Assembly (NCBI RefSeq): GCF_003369915.1
Contig: NC_046677.1
Coordinates: forward strand, 19,734,913-19,798,912
DNA length: 64,000 nt
Direction: 5' to 3'
Source of the DNA: Drosophila miranda
Taxonomy: Eukaryota; Arthropoda; Insecta; Diptera; Drosophilidae
Of this stretch, positions 1 through 13,800 are shown one piece after another (position 1 is the stretch's first letter; each line of letters starts with the position of its first letter). The notes beneath the pieces are model-generated. The model worked only from the letters and a program-made list of their open reading frames with translations. It searched no databases and had not been told where the DNA came from. Both the position numbers and the translations under genes were made by a program.

Positions 1-460
1 GATCCCCATGTCCGCACGGGACTCTCTCGTAATTCAATCCATAATCGATATAGACTTCAGCTTAATCGGTTTCCTTAAGAATTCCTTTGAATTCCGCGGC
101 AAGCGCTGTCCGTTATGCTAACAATGCCCCCGCGAGAGGCTGCGCCTGGGTCTGGGTTTGGGCCTCGTTCAGTGTTAAATTAATTATCTCTCTCCCCCCA
201 CCATCCCGTGCGACCTTCCTCTGGCTTCTTGCGTTCGGAATCGGATCCCTTCTACCTGTGTGTCAAGCTGCGATTTTGCAACAGAGTCAGCGGCAGGTGC
301 GTTTCTGTTTCTGTTTCTTTTTCTGCTTTCAGTCTCTGTCTAGTTTTTTTTTTTTGGGCTTTGCTTTCGTTCTGGCTGTCGTCTGTCTGGGGACGTTCGA
401 GATTTCTGGCTGGCATTCCTCGGTGAGGAGGCATCATCATTATCAATGTCAAATACTTAC

Positions 461-3400
461 CGACACAAAGCAGCAGGCACTGTAGGCGGCACCGATGGAC
501 ATGGCAGAGTTGCCCATGAACCTCTTCATGGGATCGGTGGACACGAAGTAGCAGAGCACGACCATGAATGTCAGGATGAATTCCACGCCAAAGCGTTCCC
601 AGGCGGCCAGGGCAGCGCTGTGGGAGATGGCTGCCTGAAGATTTCCCTGGTAGCCAGGCACGGTGACCCTGTCGAAGGAAGGACACGAGGAGAGAATGAG
701 TATATTTATTCGATTGCTGATTGACTCCAGTTTTCAGAAATTTTACCGCAAATTGATATTATTTATTATTAACGCCCCTTCTGACAGCTCGTAAGTTAGA
801 GCGCGCCACCCCTCGGCATTCCGCCCCAAAACCAGAGCCACCCCATCCATCCACACACATGTATCTGGTCCTCGTCCTCGCTCAACGGAATTCGAATTGT
901 CAAAGTTTCGGGCACCAAAAGTTTGTGGCTTTCGCGATTTATGAAAAACATAATCTCTTGGATAATTCGGATGCCGCTGCGAAATATTGCTCTTCTCGAA
1001 CATTTTGTTGTTCCCCAAAAGGGAACTCCATTAGACAAGAAGCGGGAGGGAGGCGTTGAAGCGGTGCGCAAGCAAATATTTATCAAGCGCTCACACACTG
1101 CTTCAGCGCTGCCCTGCCCCGCCCTGCCCCACTCAATCTTCATTCCGTGGCAAGTACTCGGTACTCAGTACCTGGCGGCAGTCTGCCACAACCCCACGTT
1201 GAGCAACTGCGAATATCCGGAAATAAATGCTGCCGGAATGCACTTAAAAGTACTTGAGCAAATAGAACTGCCTTCCTTGGCAGTGGGGATTCCTTGCCAG
1301 TTTTGGCGGTTGAGGTGCGACAAAGGAGCGAAGGGCAAGGTATGATAGTCGTTCGTCTGTGTATCTGCCATCTTAGCAGGTATTATATGGCCCTAAGCCG
1401 TAGGATATGAGACATACGGCATTCCACTTCCCCACAAAAAACCCTAAATGATGAAATCTTGGCCATGATGAAAGTTTGATCGCTTTGGAAAACACTTTTC
1501 CATTGAGTGAACTGCAAAGTTTGGAGAGTCGAGGGCGAAGAGTGTCTGTTTGCTCATAAATCTACAAAGTGCTAATTTCACAGAGCTCACGAATGACCAC
1601 GAAAAGCACTCGCCCACCCACGAACCACCCACACAGCATACAGCACACATTCAGGATTTCATGGGGGAAAAAGTAAGGAAGGGAAGCAACTAAGTAGCCG
1701 GAAATGGCAAGAGAAATAGCAAAATGTTAGCCAAACTTTCTGTGTGTGCCTTCAGCAGAGAAGAGCCCTTCCTGCGCAAATTGTTTATGGAATAAAAAGT
1801 GAGAGAACTTACAACAAACTGAAAGCTTGAATTTTGTGTACAACTGAGGATGGTGATAGAGGTGGGGATGGGGATGGGGATAGAGATACCCTCCCCTCTG
1901 TGTGATTGCGAGTGTGCGAGTGTGTTTTTGGGGCCACCGCATCCGGGTGAAAGGCGAGAGGTTCTGTATGCAACTCGCTCGTGGTTTGGCTTGTGGTTGG
2001 CTTTCAGGCTCCTCCTGGGACCTGACTCCCCGATAAGGGCCCCAAATCAAATTATTCCATTAAATGTGTGTATTTCTCTCCCAAGATATCTGTGATTCAG
2101 CATTCGATGAGATCCAGGATGATTATTATATGGGTATTTCATTTGTTGAGGAGTGTTTATGACCTCCTCGCTCCCTCTGACTCTGCCTCTGCCTCTCCTT
2201 GCGAGTGTTGGTGACATAACTGGACCACCACCTGTGCACAGGATTCGGAGGATACGAGGGGATAGGCAGGATGCCATTCCCATTCCAATTCGCATGATAA
2301 GCCGAGCGGAGAGGAGAAAATAATAATGGGGAAGGGATGCGCTCCCAAACGGATTCCGTAATTGAATTGCCCATGTGACACGAATTGATTTCGATTTCAA
2401 CTGGCTGCTGCCTACTGCCTCTCCCCCTTGGCCACATTCAAGTGCAGGAAGTGCATTTCCATGCTAGATACAAATCAACCGAAAGAACGACGGCACCGTG
2501 TATTGAAGCCCCTCTCTGCTGACCTGCACCATTCGGTGTGCGGCGTTTGTGTCCGTTTCGGTTGGGTATTTAAAATTTAAATTTCTGCCTCGAAAATCCT
2601 GTTTTTGTGTGTATCTCTTCGGGATACAGTAATTTCTGTTTTGGGCAGCAGGCGGCAGGTGTGCCCTGCCGTGAATACATCCAAAGGCAGCAGCAGTTTC
2701 CAGCTGCCCTCGAGGGTCTGTGTTCGGACCAACCAGAAAGGAGCAGTGCAGCGGCGACGACACGTGTTTGATTTCAAGTTTCCGCATGACGCGTCCTGCG
2801 CAGGCGCAGCCTCGGACAAAGGCCACTGGAAATGTTAATTATGTTCTTCTGCTTTCTGCTTTCTGTGTCCCTCGGCTTTCGGCTTTCGGTTTTCGGCGTC
2901 TACCTGATTTTTATCTTTCATCAATTTCAAAGCCTTCTCCTTTGGCACATTTTTGGAACGTGCTCGGCGCGCGTTCTTTGGAACCAATCCACAAAAAAAA
3001 AAAAAACGGGGAAGAAATCATTGAAATTGAAATGCGAGGCGGCAGGCAGTACAGCTTAAAGACTATTCAAATATCCCTGAGCCGGATATCGATACTCCAC
3101 AAGAAGTGCTGCGGGTCTGTCTGTCTGTTTGTCTGTCGCTGTCGCTGTCACTGTCTTCGTCCCGCACTGTTTTTTCAAGCGTTATCCGCTTCATAAAAGA
3201 TTATGAAGTACAGGAAGACTTTTTATCTGCTTCGGTATGTGTGCTGGTATCTCCTCTGCAGGGCCACATGTGGCATATCCCAGTGGCAGCGCAATTAGGG
3301 TAAGTGCCAAGTGAAATGTGACAACAGCAAGGAGGAGCCTTGAGGTGAGAGCTGGGAGCCTCGAGTTGAAGTGACGGTTGAAGGTTCTTAGGGTGGTGGA

Positions 3401-6400
3401 AACAAGTAACAAAGCAGGAGCGGATTCTATGCCAGGATTTCCATAGGAATTACCGATATTAACCAAATCTAAACCAATTAATCAGCGCCAAAGACAGACA
3501 GATGGACAGCGTCCGAGTCTCTCTCTCTCTCTCTTTCTCTTTAGTTTTTTAAACATAAAACATATGTTTCGACTAAAATACAATTTGAACTCGTTGGACC
3601 CTTAAAAATCCATATCAGCGAAGAAAAAACTCAGCTCAACCCGAACCTGATCGCAGCAGCAGCAGCAGCTGAAACATGTTTCTCTTGTGCGTCCTCTTTC
3701 TCCTGCCCCTGCCACCGCCCCGATTCCTTCCTACGCCTGTAGGGGAATCGGGGATCTGTAGAAAGTAAAGATGCCAACGCACTTAAAAAACGAGGAATCG
3801 GAGGAGGGTAAAAACAGATGTCGAGCAGACAAAACGGACTACAGACAGGCACAGGCGCAGGCAGAGAGTAGAGGAGAAGAGAAGAGAGCCATTAACAACG
3901 ACTCCTCTCCTCTCCTCTCCTCTGCTCTCCACACAGAAAATAAGTTCAATGTACAACAACAAATTGGAGCGACATTTGAAAAATGGTGCGCAGGCGCAGG
4001 CTCAGATATTTCCTTTTCTTTCATTCCTCTATGCGACACTACCCCTCCTCGACTCCTCTTTCCTGCAGAGATACAAAGGAGAAACCCTGACAGGCAGGAG
4101 ATATTTAGCTGTGGAATGGGAAACCGAACCACCAACAGCAGTGCGTGTAGATGTAGAGATCCTTGGACCATTATCTAGGCAGGAATCCATTCTTTCCCGC
4201 TGCTGCTGACGTTTTCAAAATGGGAAATCACAGCGCAAACAGGAGAGGCAGATGTTTCTCTATCTCCATAGGCGATGCGACGACTCCTAGCTACCTGCGT
4301 GGCCTCCTCCCGCTCAGTCCCGTGCAGGTGGTGTCCTCTCAGATTGTGTGTGTGTGTGTGCGTACATCTTTCTGGCAAGGACAAACAGCTCAGCCCTGCG
4401 GTTACCTGTATATCCTATTTATACAATTTTCTATTTCTTCTTTTCAGCACACATGAATTTCGTGTTTCCTGCTAAGTATCCGAGTCCTTGTTGTACAGTC
4501 ATCGCATCGCATAGCCCAAAGTGCGTATCATCTGCCTGGCCATCTCTTTCTCCCCAGGACCTTTCACCCACCGCCTTGATTTACGACATACGAGACAGAG
4601 AGAGCACTGGGTTGGATTTAATTCGAAGCTATGAGGATTTACTTTTTGGTAGAGTAAATCCTCGAGCAGCTGCGGGACGCAGTGTCCTTGCAGAGGATTG
4701 CATGGATGCAAATTGCTGTGGTCAAGTCGGATGCACCGACTAAAATGCATTTCCTCCTCAACTGCTGGCATTGATATGTTGTTCTAACCACAAAGATGGA
4801 GTCTGGTATGTGCATTCAATCTAAAGAGGTCCCCCACAAAACGGAAATAGAATTTCCAATAGATATAGCTCCCCCCAGAGGACTCTCCACTTACCCGTAG
4901 AGCAGAGCAGCTCCTGCGATGCCCCCGCCGCACTGGGCGGTCATGTACATGGCGGCTCTAATGGGCGAGATGCTGCGCACCACGCAGCAGGCCAGAGTCA
5001 CAGCGGGATTGATGTGGGCGCCTGTAAATAAATAGAAAAGATTGTTGCACTTTAGTCGATGGTCTCTGTAAAAAGGCAAAGTCCCCCCAATATCACTTTG
5101 ACACTTCTGCGAAACGGAAAGAGGGGCAGGCAGGGCGCCCTTGCTCCTCGAAGATAACATCATAACTTAATGCTCCACCAATTGGCTGTGAAAATGGGGA
5201 ATCGGCAAGAAATGCAGCCAGAACCCCAGCGATTGGGGGAGGCAAATCAGCAGCACATGTTTCCATTCGCTTCGCTCCTGCCACTCCTCCTCCTCCACCA
5301 GATATTTCTCCCGTTTTGTGGTTTACTTTTTGTGGAGCCGTTTAATTGCCTCGAATGTCAACGCAAATGAACAAATATATGGGGAATATGCTCGCATTTA
5401 AAGTAGAGAACAGAACAGAAACAGAATTTTGTGCAAGTCGATGGCACCGCAAGTGCGCCCCAGGCGATAAGAGGAGGTAGGACGGCGGGCCATGGCGGGC
5501 CACGACGGAGTGCAATGCCTTTTGGAAAATTACAAACAAAAATGAGGTTCTTGTTGTTCTGTTTCAGTCCTCTGTTGTGTTTCATTTGAAATTCTCCCCA
5601 TCTCTCCCTCGCTCTGGGGCTGGGACTGGGGCTGGGGCTGTGGATAAAACCGAACTGGGGAATTCCCACGCAAGAGTCCAAGAGTCCCCACCGACACGAA
5701 GCACTTGTCGGCGGTCTTGTTTATTGTCAGTTTGTTGTGTGTGTTGTTTGTATGTTGCCTTACCAGAGATATGGAGAAAGCACTGCGTGAGTGTCGCCAT
5801 GGCGAGGCCGGAGGCTAGGGCTGTGGCCAGAAGCACGGATGAGACGCTGGCACCCACGCCGGCGCCCGCAGCGGCTCCGCAGACGATGAACACGTACAGG
5901 AACGAAGCCAGGCACTCGCTGATGATGGATCTGCAAAGGGAGAAGATGGTTCTTCATGAGTGCTGGTGGAAGCGTGGAACCTGGTTGTAAATATTGCACA
6001 AATTCAGTTGCACAATGCCCGCTTCTGTTACACTGACAATTAAGCAAGGGAGGGGCGAGTGAGGGGCGGCATGTCGGATTCGCCTTAAGCTCAAACGATA
6101 ACGAAAAATCAAACAAACCCCCGCTCAAGCGGTGGGGCCTTGTGCTGGGGTGGCAGCTGCACTGAACTCCGCGAATTTCCATAAATTTCGCTGTTTGACT
6201 TTTGTCTTCTTGCTCTCTCTGTGTCCCCCACTTTAATGGAGAACTATCCCCTCAACGAATTTGCGATTTTAATGGTCAGCAGGGGAGCAGCAAAGGGGGA
6301 TAGAATTGGAGCAGAGGAGTGGGAAAAGTCACGTCGTTTAGTTGGAATTTGTTCGCTCAAAAGAGGAGCAAAAAGCGAGAAGCACCCTGCTCCTGGCACT

Positions 6401-6958
6401 GGCACTGGCTCTGGAAGGCAGGCCATTCAATGCGGCAAAGATTTAATTACTCCATCAACTCGTGATGAAATGTTAATTATATCGACATTCTATGAAGTGA
6501 AGGCCATCTCGAGGAGGTGAAGGGGGACATTCTGGGGAAATGACAAGTTTCATTGTCACAAAAACTGCTTTGCAAATGTTTGGTTAGGAAACTATCACAT
6601 CGTGATGTTGTCAAGGAACACTTCATTTTCAATTACTTAGAGGCCTCCTTTTACGTAAAGTAGTACATTCAAAATACACAGAAGCTACAGCCAGAGACAG
6701 CTGCAGAGATATGTACATAATGGTGCGGAACAGAAAGGTTTGAGTACTGCTCTGGGGGGTCACTCACCTCCAAAACTCCAGAGTGCGAATCTCCGCCTGC
6801 ATGCTCCGCTTGGGTGCCTGCAGTGTGCTGGAGAGCCGGTTGTTGGTGGCGTTCCCATGCGAGTCCTTGCGCATCGCCTCCAGCCGCTCGAACAATGTCA
6901 CTATGTGATAGTCTATGTTGTGCTCCAGCGGCATTGTGTGCAGACTTTCATCAGCCAT
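461..6958 (-). CDS. bib: big brain, MIP/aquaporin-family neurogenic membrane protein (5' part)
   Basis: Four coding exons are visible on the minus strand: 6958-6768, 5930-5764, 5021-4895 and 668-461. All have GT-AG borders and keep frame, giving about 231 residues before the window edge. The protein starts [18 protein letters not shown], then has MIP-family membrane segments, the first NPA loop (AHINPAVTL) near residue 120, and the following segments down to ACCFVS. The second NPA loop and the long glutamine-rich cytoplasmic tail expected of Bib must lie left of position 1. Bib is an aquaporin-like channel protein that acts with Notch/Delta in lateral inhibition; that role is family knowledge. 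The introns are large (4.2 kb between the last two exons), as expected for this locus. The start is chosen because it matches the known N-terminus. Identification is very secure; only the 3' part is missing. Confidence 0.96.
669..4894 (-). other. large bib intron, noncoding
   Basis: This 4.2 kb bib intron holds no convincing coding sequence. Visible features are a homopolymer A run near 2994-3006, a CT-rich microsatellite at 3522-3540, an AGC run near 3655, a GT run near 4346-4360, and one exact TATCGATA site at 3087-3094. Many open frames here are short and compositionally biased. Enhancers may be present but nothing in the sequence proves it. Confidence 0.6.
3087..3094. promoter_or_regulatory. 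DRE palindrome TATCGATA
   Basis: An exact 8-bp DRE, the site bound by DREF and BEAF-32, lies inside the large bib intron. Function is inferred from the match only. An isolated copy of an 8-bp motif can occur by chance in 64 kb. Confidence 0.4.
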
Positions 6959-8097
6959 TTCGGATGGGATTGGGTGGCACTTCTTTGTTTATGGTTTCGA
7001 TTGGAGTTGATTATGGAGAGAGTCTCGAAGCTCGACAAACACACGACAATCTACGAGCAAGAGATTCCTCGATGCGAGTTAGACAAACATTTTGCAGTCT
7101 CGTTAGTGGCTCACAAATTGCATTCAATTTAATTCAATTGAAAATGCGACACAGCGAAATTGCGGAGTTTTTGAACTTTCAACCGATTCTGATTCTGTTT
7201 CTGATTTTTCCCGTCAAAGATGATTATATGATTCGACCCGAAGACACGTCCGTTCAGAAGCGCGAGTGGTGAGCGAATGTCGGGCCGCAGGGCAGCTCGA
7301 CGACAGAACAGGTCGGGAGTTGCAACTCACCATCGTCTGCAGTCGGAGCATATGGTAGCTATAGCTAAGCAGTTATTCGATGCGTCGTCGGCCCACCACC
7401 GCCGACGCAGTGGTGGATAGCAACCCTCGCAACTATCGAAGCAGCCCTCGCAGCAGCACGGACACAGCATGGATGGTGCCTTTTAACCTGTTGGACGACC
7501 AATTCGGTGGTGGTGTGCGAGTAGGTATACCCTATAGAACCGAAGGGGTCAATTGTTTCCGATGAATAGTGAAATAAATAAATATAAATAAATATACTTC
7601 GTATATACTTATAGAAACTCTGCAACTGGAGAATGCTGTTATTCGTTGTAAGACTAATAAAGATTAATAGAAAAATATTTGTATAATCAAATTAATTAAC
7701 AACATTGTTTTTAGATGAATTAAAAGCAGTGGTCCAAATCTTTTCGGATCAAACTGCTCAAGGAGAAATGAATCCCATTCTGGAACAGTTCCCAATAAAA
7801 AGGGAGAAGCAGTTTATAGGATTGGAGTAAAAAATTAAAATAGATAGGAGCATTTATGAAAGTACATTATGTGACCTTTTTCCTTGTCCTTATATTTATA
7901 TTTGAATGCCTTCATATACAGATAACAGCAATGAAATCGATTCTGCAGCCTGCTGGTGTTCTAAGAAATTTAAATTGTATAATGAGAGAGGAGATTGTTC
8001 TGGCGTACAATTTTGATGGGGTCAAAGGCAAGAAGGCTCTTAGAGTCATGAGGAATTGTTTGTTAAAATTTGTTCACCTCTTTGTATTATAATAGGA
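6959..8097. other. bib 5' flank, no gene seen
   Basis: This stretch lies upstream of the bib start codon and should contain its 5' UTR and promoter. I could not fix a transcription start. No open frame resembles a protein family. The sequence becomes AT-rich after 7560. Confidence 0.5.
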
Positions 8098-8560
8098 AAT
8101 GTTAAACCCCACGGGCCTGTTAAGGGTTAATCAACATCAACATATGCCGTCTCACTCACACTCACTATACTATGTGCCTTTCACTCGCACATATTGCTAG
8201 CATACGTTAAGGGACTGTCTTTTGCCGACGAGACCACCTGGTATAATTACATCATGGTCTGGCGATGAGCCCCCGAAGGCTGAAGAAAAGGGTGTTTAAA
8301 AAGAAGTTTATTAAAAGGAACGAGGGAGGTGAGAATGGTAGCTAGTGCGGCACCGGTGCGGAACTAGTGCCTGGTACTAGAGGGTAGTGGTGCTTCTTGT
8401 GTGTGTGTCGTGGTGTGTTTTGTGGTGGTAGGTACATATCCTCTGCTATTTCGTTGCGTAGTGAAGTCGCATCAACGAGTGTGAGTAGGACTTCGAATCA
8501 CTTTAGCGTTAAGAAGTAAGTTTTACTATTTTAGCTTGTGTAATTCCCCGATTTTTAATA
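8098..8560. mobile_element. possible decayed LTR-element fragment
   Basis: The segment begins TGTTAAACCCCACGGGCC, an LTR-like start. It differs in texture from its flanks: tandem CTCACTCACACTC, a GT-rich stretch and a purine-rich stretch. A BEL/Pao-type solo LTR remnant is the best guess. I could not define the right end or a target-site duplication, and no internal coding region is present. Treat it as an old, incomplete fossil at low confidence. Confidence 0.25.
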
Positions 8561-10168
8561 TATTCTATATCTTTTTCAAGATATCATAAATGATACCTTC
8601 ACTGCCACAAACTGAACGACACAAGTATCATATTTCGATCATATGTGGGTCCGAATGCGAGCGTTTTGTCGGGTTAAGTCTCGCATTTGACTCGTATGCG
8701 ATATCATTTGTGATCGTTTGGTTTGCTGGGCTATTAATTCTGCGGCAACTGTGAAACATAATCAAAAGCCTCTGTAAGTTAATTGCGCAGCACTTCAATA
8801 ACACAGATTCCATGGACAGAGGACTGCGAACTGGGACTCTGGTTCTCAGTCTCTCAGGCTCTCTCCTCTGGTCTGCCCTCATCTCAGCTTTCATTGAAAG
8901 TACGAGTATTTCCACTTTTCGGCACATTAATGATATGTAAAAAAATGCGGTTCAATGGGTAGCCCCTTGGATTAGATCCCATCCCCATCCGATTTTGTGG
9001 TTTTGGTCTTCCTGCTGCTTGGATTACCTTCGAAGGGTATCTCTGGGAGAGCCGTGGAACCAGCCGTGTCGGGCAAAAGACCAGCACACTTGAGTACCCA
9101 CAGCCACAGCAAGCAATTTTGAAGAGTGGCCAAACCGAAAATCTCATCCTCTGTTTTGCCGACAAAAACACATTTTACGCATCACTAAAAACTATAATTA
9201 TGAGCCCTAACCACTTGATACCTGTCAATTGTCAACCTGTCTTCGAAGTACCGCCGTTCCTCTTCGTCCTCTGCCCCTCCCTCAGACGGGGTGCCGTGTG
9301 ACGTGATATTTCAAGCTCAATGGGCTGTGAAAGTTAAGAAATTATGCCCCGAGTGAATTGGATCAGTTCTCTTCGGATCGGTTCGGGCTCAGTTCGGTCT
9401 CAGTTCGGTTACGGGGCCATGACCAGAGTGAAATCAATCACAAAACTGCATCACAGCCCCTCAGCTGCTACAAAACAAAGGATGGGATGGGGAAGGCGTT
9501 GCTGCTGGTCGCAACGAAAGCAAAGCCGAAGAAATTTCGACCCAATCTTCGATGAGGGGGCGGGCATGGTCATGGGCATGGACATGGACATGACCATACC
9601 CTGCAAAGAAGTGCTGTCGGAGGAGGGAAAGAGTTGGAGAGGCGTTGGAAGGACGTTGCCTTATATGGGACGACGACCAACAGACGACGACAAAAGGCTG
9701 CCTCTGTGCCCCTGCCCCTACCTCTGGCCAGAGAGCGTGGGAATTATTTTTGCAAACTCTTTGTTTTTTCCTCCTTATTGCCTCGTTTCCTCGTTCGGGG
9801 TCCCCGTCCCCACATCAGGGTCGCACGGGGTCGTTCCTTCGGTCGGTCGAAGGTAATAATAAGATGTTTTGTTTCAATCACATCGTCGCTCGTCGGATGA
9901 TAATGATGATGATGATCATCATTGTCGCAGTTTCTTATATGCATATGCCTTGGACTTGGACTTGCGCTTGGATCAAGGCGATGGCATCTTCTGGGAGTCT
10001 GTTGCTGTTGTGGTGTATTTATCGTTTCGTGGGAGAAGAAAGAGAAAGAGCGAACCTCGCCTGTCTCTCCTTTTGCCTCTTGCTCTCTATCCAACACTGC
10101 GCTTTGCTGTTTCTTCCTTAGTTGTTGACGTGGAAGAGGGAGGAGGAGTATTCGGATGAAGATCCTCC

Positions 10169-10837
10169 TCATTGTAGGTTGCGACTGCAGGTCGAAGATG
10201 GTGTCACGATCCCTCCGCTTGAAAAAGGGAAAGGGGCCTGAGAAAAGCCCAAATGCTTTTCGGGGGGAAGCGGTCGGAGGCAGGAGGCAATCAAGTGCTC
10301 TAACGACATAGAGCGTGCTCTGATATCATTATTAGAGATATACTGAGATACCGCTGTATGTTCGTGCTCTCCAAAGGACGGTGATTTATACTCTTTGGAG
10401 GCCTCTCTGACGGCGTGAATTATGAGTCGATGAAGCCTTGTCCAGTGAGTACCTCTCCAGCCCAGACCCTCCGTCCAAACACTTTCCGAGCAGGTAACTG
10501 GTAACGCCTGGCCTTGCCCATGGATGGATTCTTGCCAAAACTTAACAAGGTCAACACTTTTTGTGGTTCCTTTGGTTTTTGCCTGTGGGAAACTACTCGT
10601 TTCTCGGGCCAAGGAAGAAGAGAAATGCGTGGTGAGGGCGTTAAGCCAAGAACCGGAGGCGTGGTATCCTAAATAGAACAGATTTTTGGGGAACGATGCG
10701 CATAATGGGAATTGTAAGTAAAGGAAGGCTTCTTCGGATTCCACTTGGTCTCCCCGCTTGCCTCTCAAGCCTTTCTCTTCAGCGACAGCAAAGGTTATCC
10801 TGATGTGAACATCGACACGTGAAACTGCCAGACACAC
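10169..10837 (-). other. open frame of 222 codons, coding status doubtful
   Basis: An uninterrupted ATG-initiated frame of 222 codons lies in the otherwise gene-poor stretch. The product is rich in Ser, Leu and Pro, shows no signal peptide, no transmembrane segment and no domain I recognise. There is no TATA box or obvious polyadenylation context. It is longer than expected by chance for one frame but the window offers many trials. I regard it as probably spurious. Confidence 0.15.
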
Positions 10838-13800
10838 TCTGCCACGATTCCCATGTCCTGTCCAGAACCGCTTCTACGCGGTTCTCCGCGACACGTGCTC
10901 CACTTGCAACCCTTGCCCATTGTTGTTGCCACCGCCGCACGCACTAATGATGCGGCATTATTTTGCATATGCTTCGTAGATGTATGTCCGGGAATAGAAG
11001 GGTTAAGGCCAGGGCAGGCAATGGTGGTGCTGTCCCCTAATGAAGCGAAATATGCGCGACTGTTACAGTTGTACGATAATTTATGCATGTTATACAACCA
11101 TTGACTCGGGATGCAGATGCGGCTTGCTCTTGGCTGCTGTCATTGTCATTTATCGCTTGGTACCCTTTCATTCCCGATTGTAGAGCCAAAGGGTTAGACA
11201 ACAGCACTGATTTTGTGCCAGACAATCAAACGGACATCCTGGCTGGGTGCGGGCAGGGGTAGTCCTGCACTTGCAGGCGTCAATAGACAAGTGCGAAAGT
11301 TCCGAGAATTGCGGTTTGGCGAGGTGAAAGTCAGTAATGGTAGTGGAAGTTCCACTGAAAATAGGTTCATTAAATATTTCAAACTTCGAACTCTCGCCCT
11401 CCTCTCGAAGGACCATCGCCCACATGCCTGGATTTTCCAGCTGGATGAAATATTTCCGACTGACGTTAAAAACTCTAAAATTGCCCCCGGATCATGAGTT
11501 GATTGTTTGGCCTTCTTTTGGCTATCCATAAAAACGTCCACAACAGTGTCCAAAAAAATGGTTCAAATGGAAACTAAATTGCAAACTCAATCGAAATCAA
11601 TAGACCGCCTTGAACAAATCGATTTTCGGTTATTATCCGTCACACAGTCATTAAAATTTTTGACAGATTTTGACAATTTATTGACGCTGGCTGCCGCCGC
11701 ACACGACAAATAGCAACAATCAGAAGTTTACAGAAGGGAAAACCGATCCGGAGCCCAAAGTTTGACCTGTACAAATTGCAAAAAGTGGACAAATGTTCCT
11801 CCTCCCATCCTCCCATCCTCCCATCTGCAGTTTTCGAGTGGCTGGCCCACCCTCTCAATCACCCATCCTCCCATCCTCGAACGGGCGCGCGATAATTTGA
11901 TTAATTGAAAGTCAGCCGACGACCTTTTTTGTCGGCTCGGGCAAGGGGTTGCTACATCCGAATGGGAAGGGAGGGAGGATGGGCTGCAGGGTGGTTGCTG
12001 TGGTTGGTGGCGTGAGTAAATGAGTAAATGATCTGGGGATCACTTCAAGTAGCTCTCTATTGTATTTACATTAGCAGGTTTAGGGCACAACCCACCACTC
12101 CATATATCCATAGATCCATCTCCTATCTGACCGTTTTTTATGCACACTTTTTTCGGGGTAAAAATTTAAATATCGCATTACACACAGACACTTGATTTTA
12201 GAGCGGTCTGTCCGACATTCAAAGCATTCAAATGTTTCACTTGTGATTACACTTGTGGTTGGGTTCGTCTGGTGCGGTGTGTGGTGTGTGGTGTGTGGTG
12301 TGTGGATGGTGGATGGGTGGTGGTGCCCTGCTGCTCTGGAACATATACGAACATGTGTTTTTTAGTTAAAAATTTAAATCTGTTGTCTGTTTTTGATTAT
12401 GCGATAAACTGGGCTGCGGCTGGGCTGTGGCCTGTGCCCTGTGTAGCTCTGTCCGGAATTTAATTTTCTTTACTTTTGGACAGTTGCGTAATTGTTTTGG
12501 GCTTCTGGATTGGCTCTTCCGCTGGCAGACAGCCGGCCGAAGGAGTTGGACAGGCCAGACTGCTGTCCGTAAACACTTGAACACATTTTAGGTTTGTTTT
12601 TCATGATATGATAGCGCCATGTGCATCTCTGCTGGGATAGGAGAAGGAAGATCAATGAAACTGAATGTGAATCCTTCTATAAACCAGCTTTGCACATCGC
12701 TGGTTCTTGGCAGAGGTTTTCGGATTTGCTGGCAACTGTATCTCAATAGAAAGTAGAGCGAACGAACGCTCAAATGTTTGTGCTGCTCTTCTGCTGTCAT
12801 ATCGCGGATTTTGGCAAAGTGCGTATCCAGCCCGGTGCTGCTTCTCACACATAAAATATTTCAAAATCAATAATCAAACTCGCAATTTACTCTGCCCCTG
12901 CTCCGCATTTAAGTGCTTTCGCATGCAACATTTTGGGGCGCGGCGCCCACCCCAAAGTGCATCGTTATTGTGGTTGTTATTGTTTAACCTTACGCCTATT
13001 GTCCACATATTTGCCTCAAGCTGACGGGGTCAAAAGCGTCTCGAATGGGGCCCTCCCAAAGGCCATTCAACTCCCCGAAGGAAGTGGAAGGAAACACAAC
13101 CATTGTACTGACGAGTGCGCACTTTCCTCCTGTCGCACCTCATTTGCATATTTTCCGCCAATTATGTTTTGCATATGCGAATATTTCCCGCCCATTGTGA
13201 TTCTAATTCGATTTTGATATTCACGGCCATTTGTCCGCCTCTCGGGTTTGCAATTTGCCTTTTTTACGATTTGTTTTTCTAGCATCGGGCTCCTTCCATT
13301 GATCGCATAATCGACCCAAGTGCTTGGCCCTTCGATTAGCTATGAAATGGCAACAGCGAACGATCCATCCCATGGGTATGGGCTGAGGGTCCTTTCATTT
13401 GCATTGCCTGCGCTTTTTATGGCGTGCCAATTTTTGATAGATGATGCGTGAAAATATGGCACCAGGGCCCTGTCCCTCTTCCTCTCCCCCTTATTTGCAT
13501 ATTTGATTAATTTGTTTGGTTTTTTGGGTGGTTTTTTATGGAAAAATAATAAGCATTTTATTGTTTGCGCAATGGCTGTGGGGGGAGGAGTGAGGAATGA
13601 ACATCCGAAGGGAAGGTCATGGATTAGCTAGGGATAAAATTGATGGGGCTGCACTCGAAAGCGGATGAGGGAATGGATTATGCCCGATGGCTATAGTACG
13701 CTTATGGCATAGTCTGCCGATCCAGTTTCAATTTAAGGCACTTCTATTTCTTAGAGTCCCCAGAAATCTGCAATTAAGCAAGTGTTAATCAGCATCAGTG

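Noticed and set aside
2720-3196. Plus-strand open frame of 158 codons in the large bib intron
   Set aside because: No start context, biased composition, includes a homopolymer run (KKKK) and no family similarity.
12270-12330. GTGTGG tandem considered as a telomere-like or satellite block
   Set aside because: Only about 60 bp, imperfect, ordinary microsatellite.
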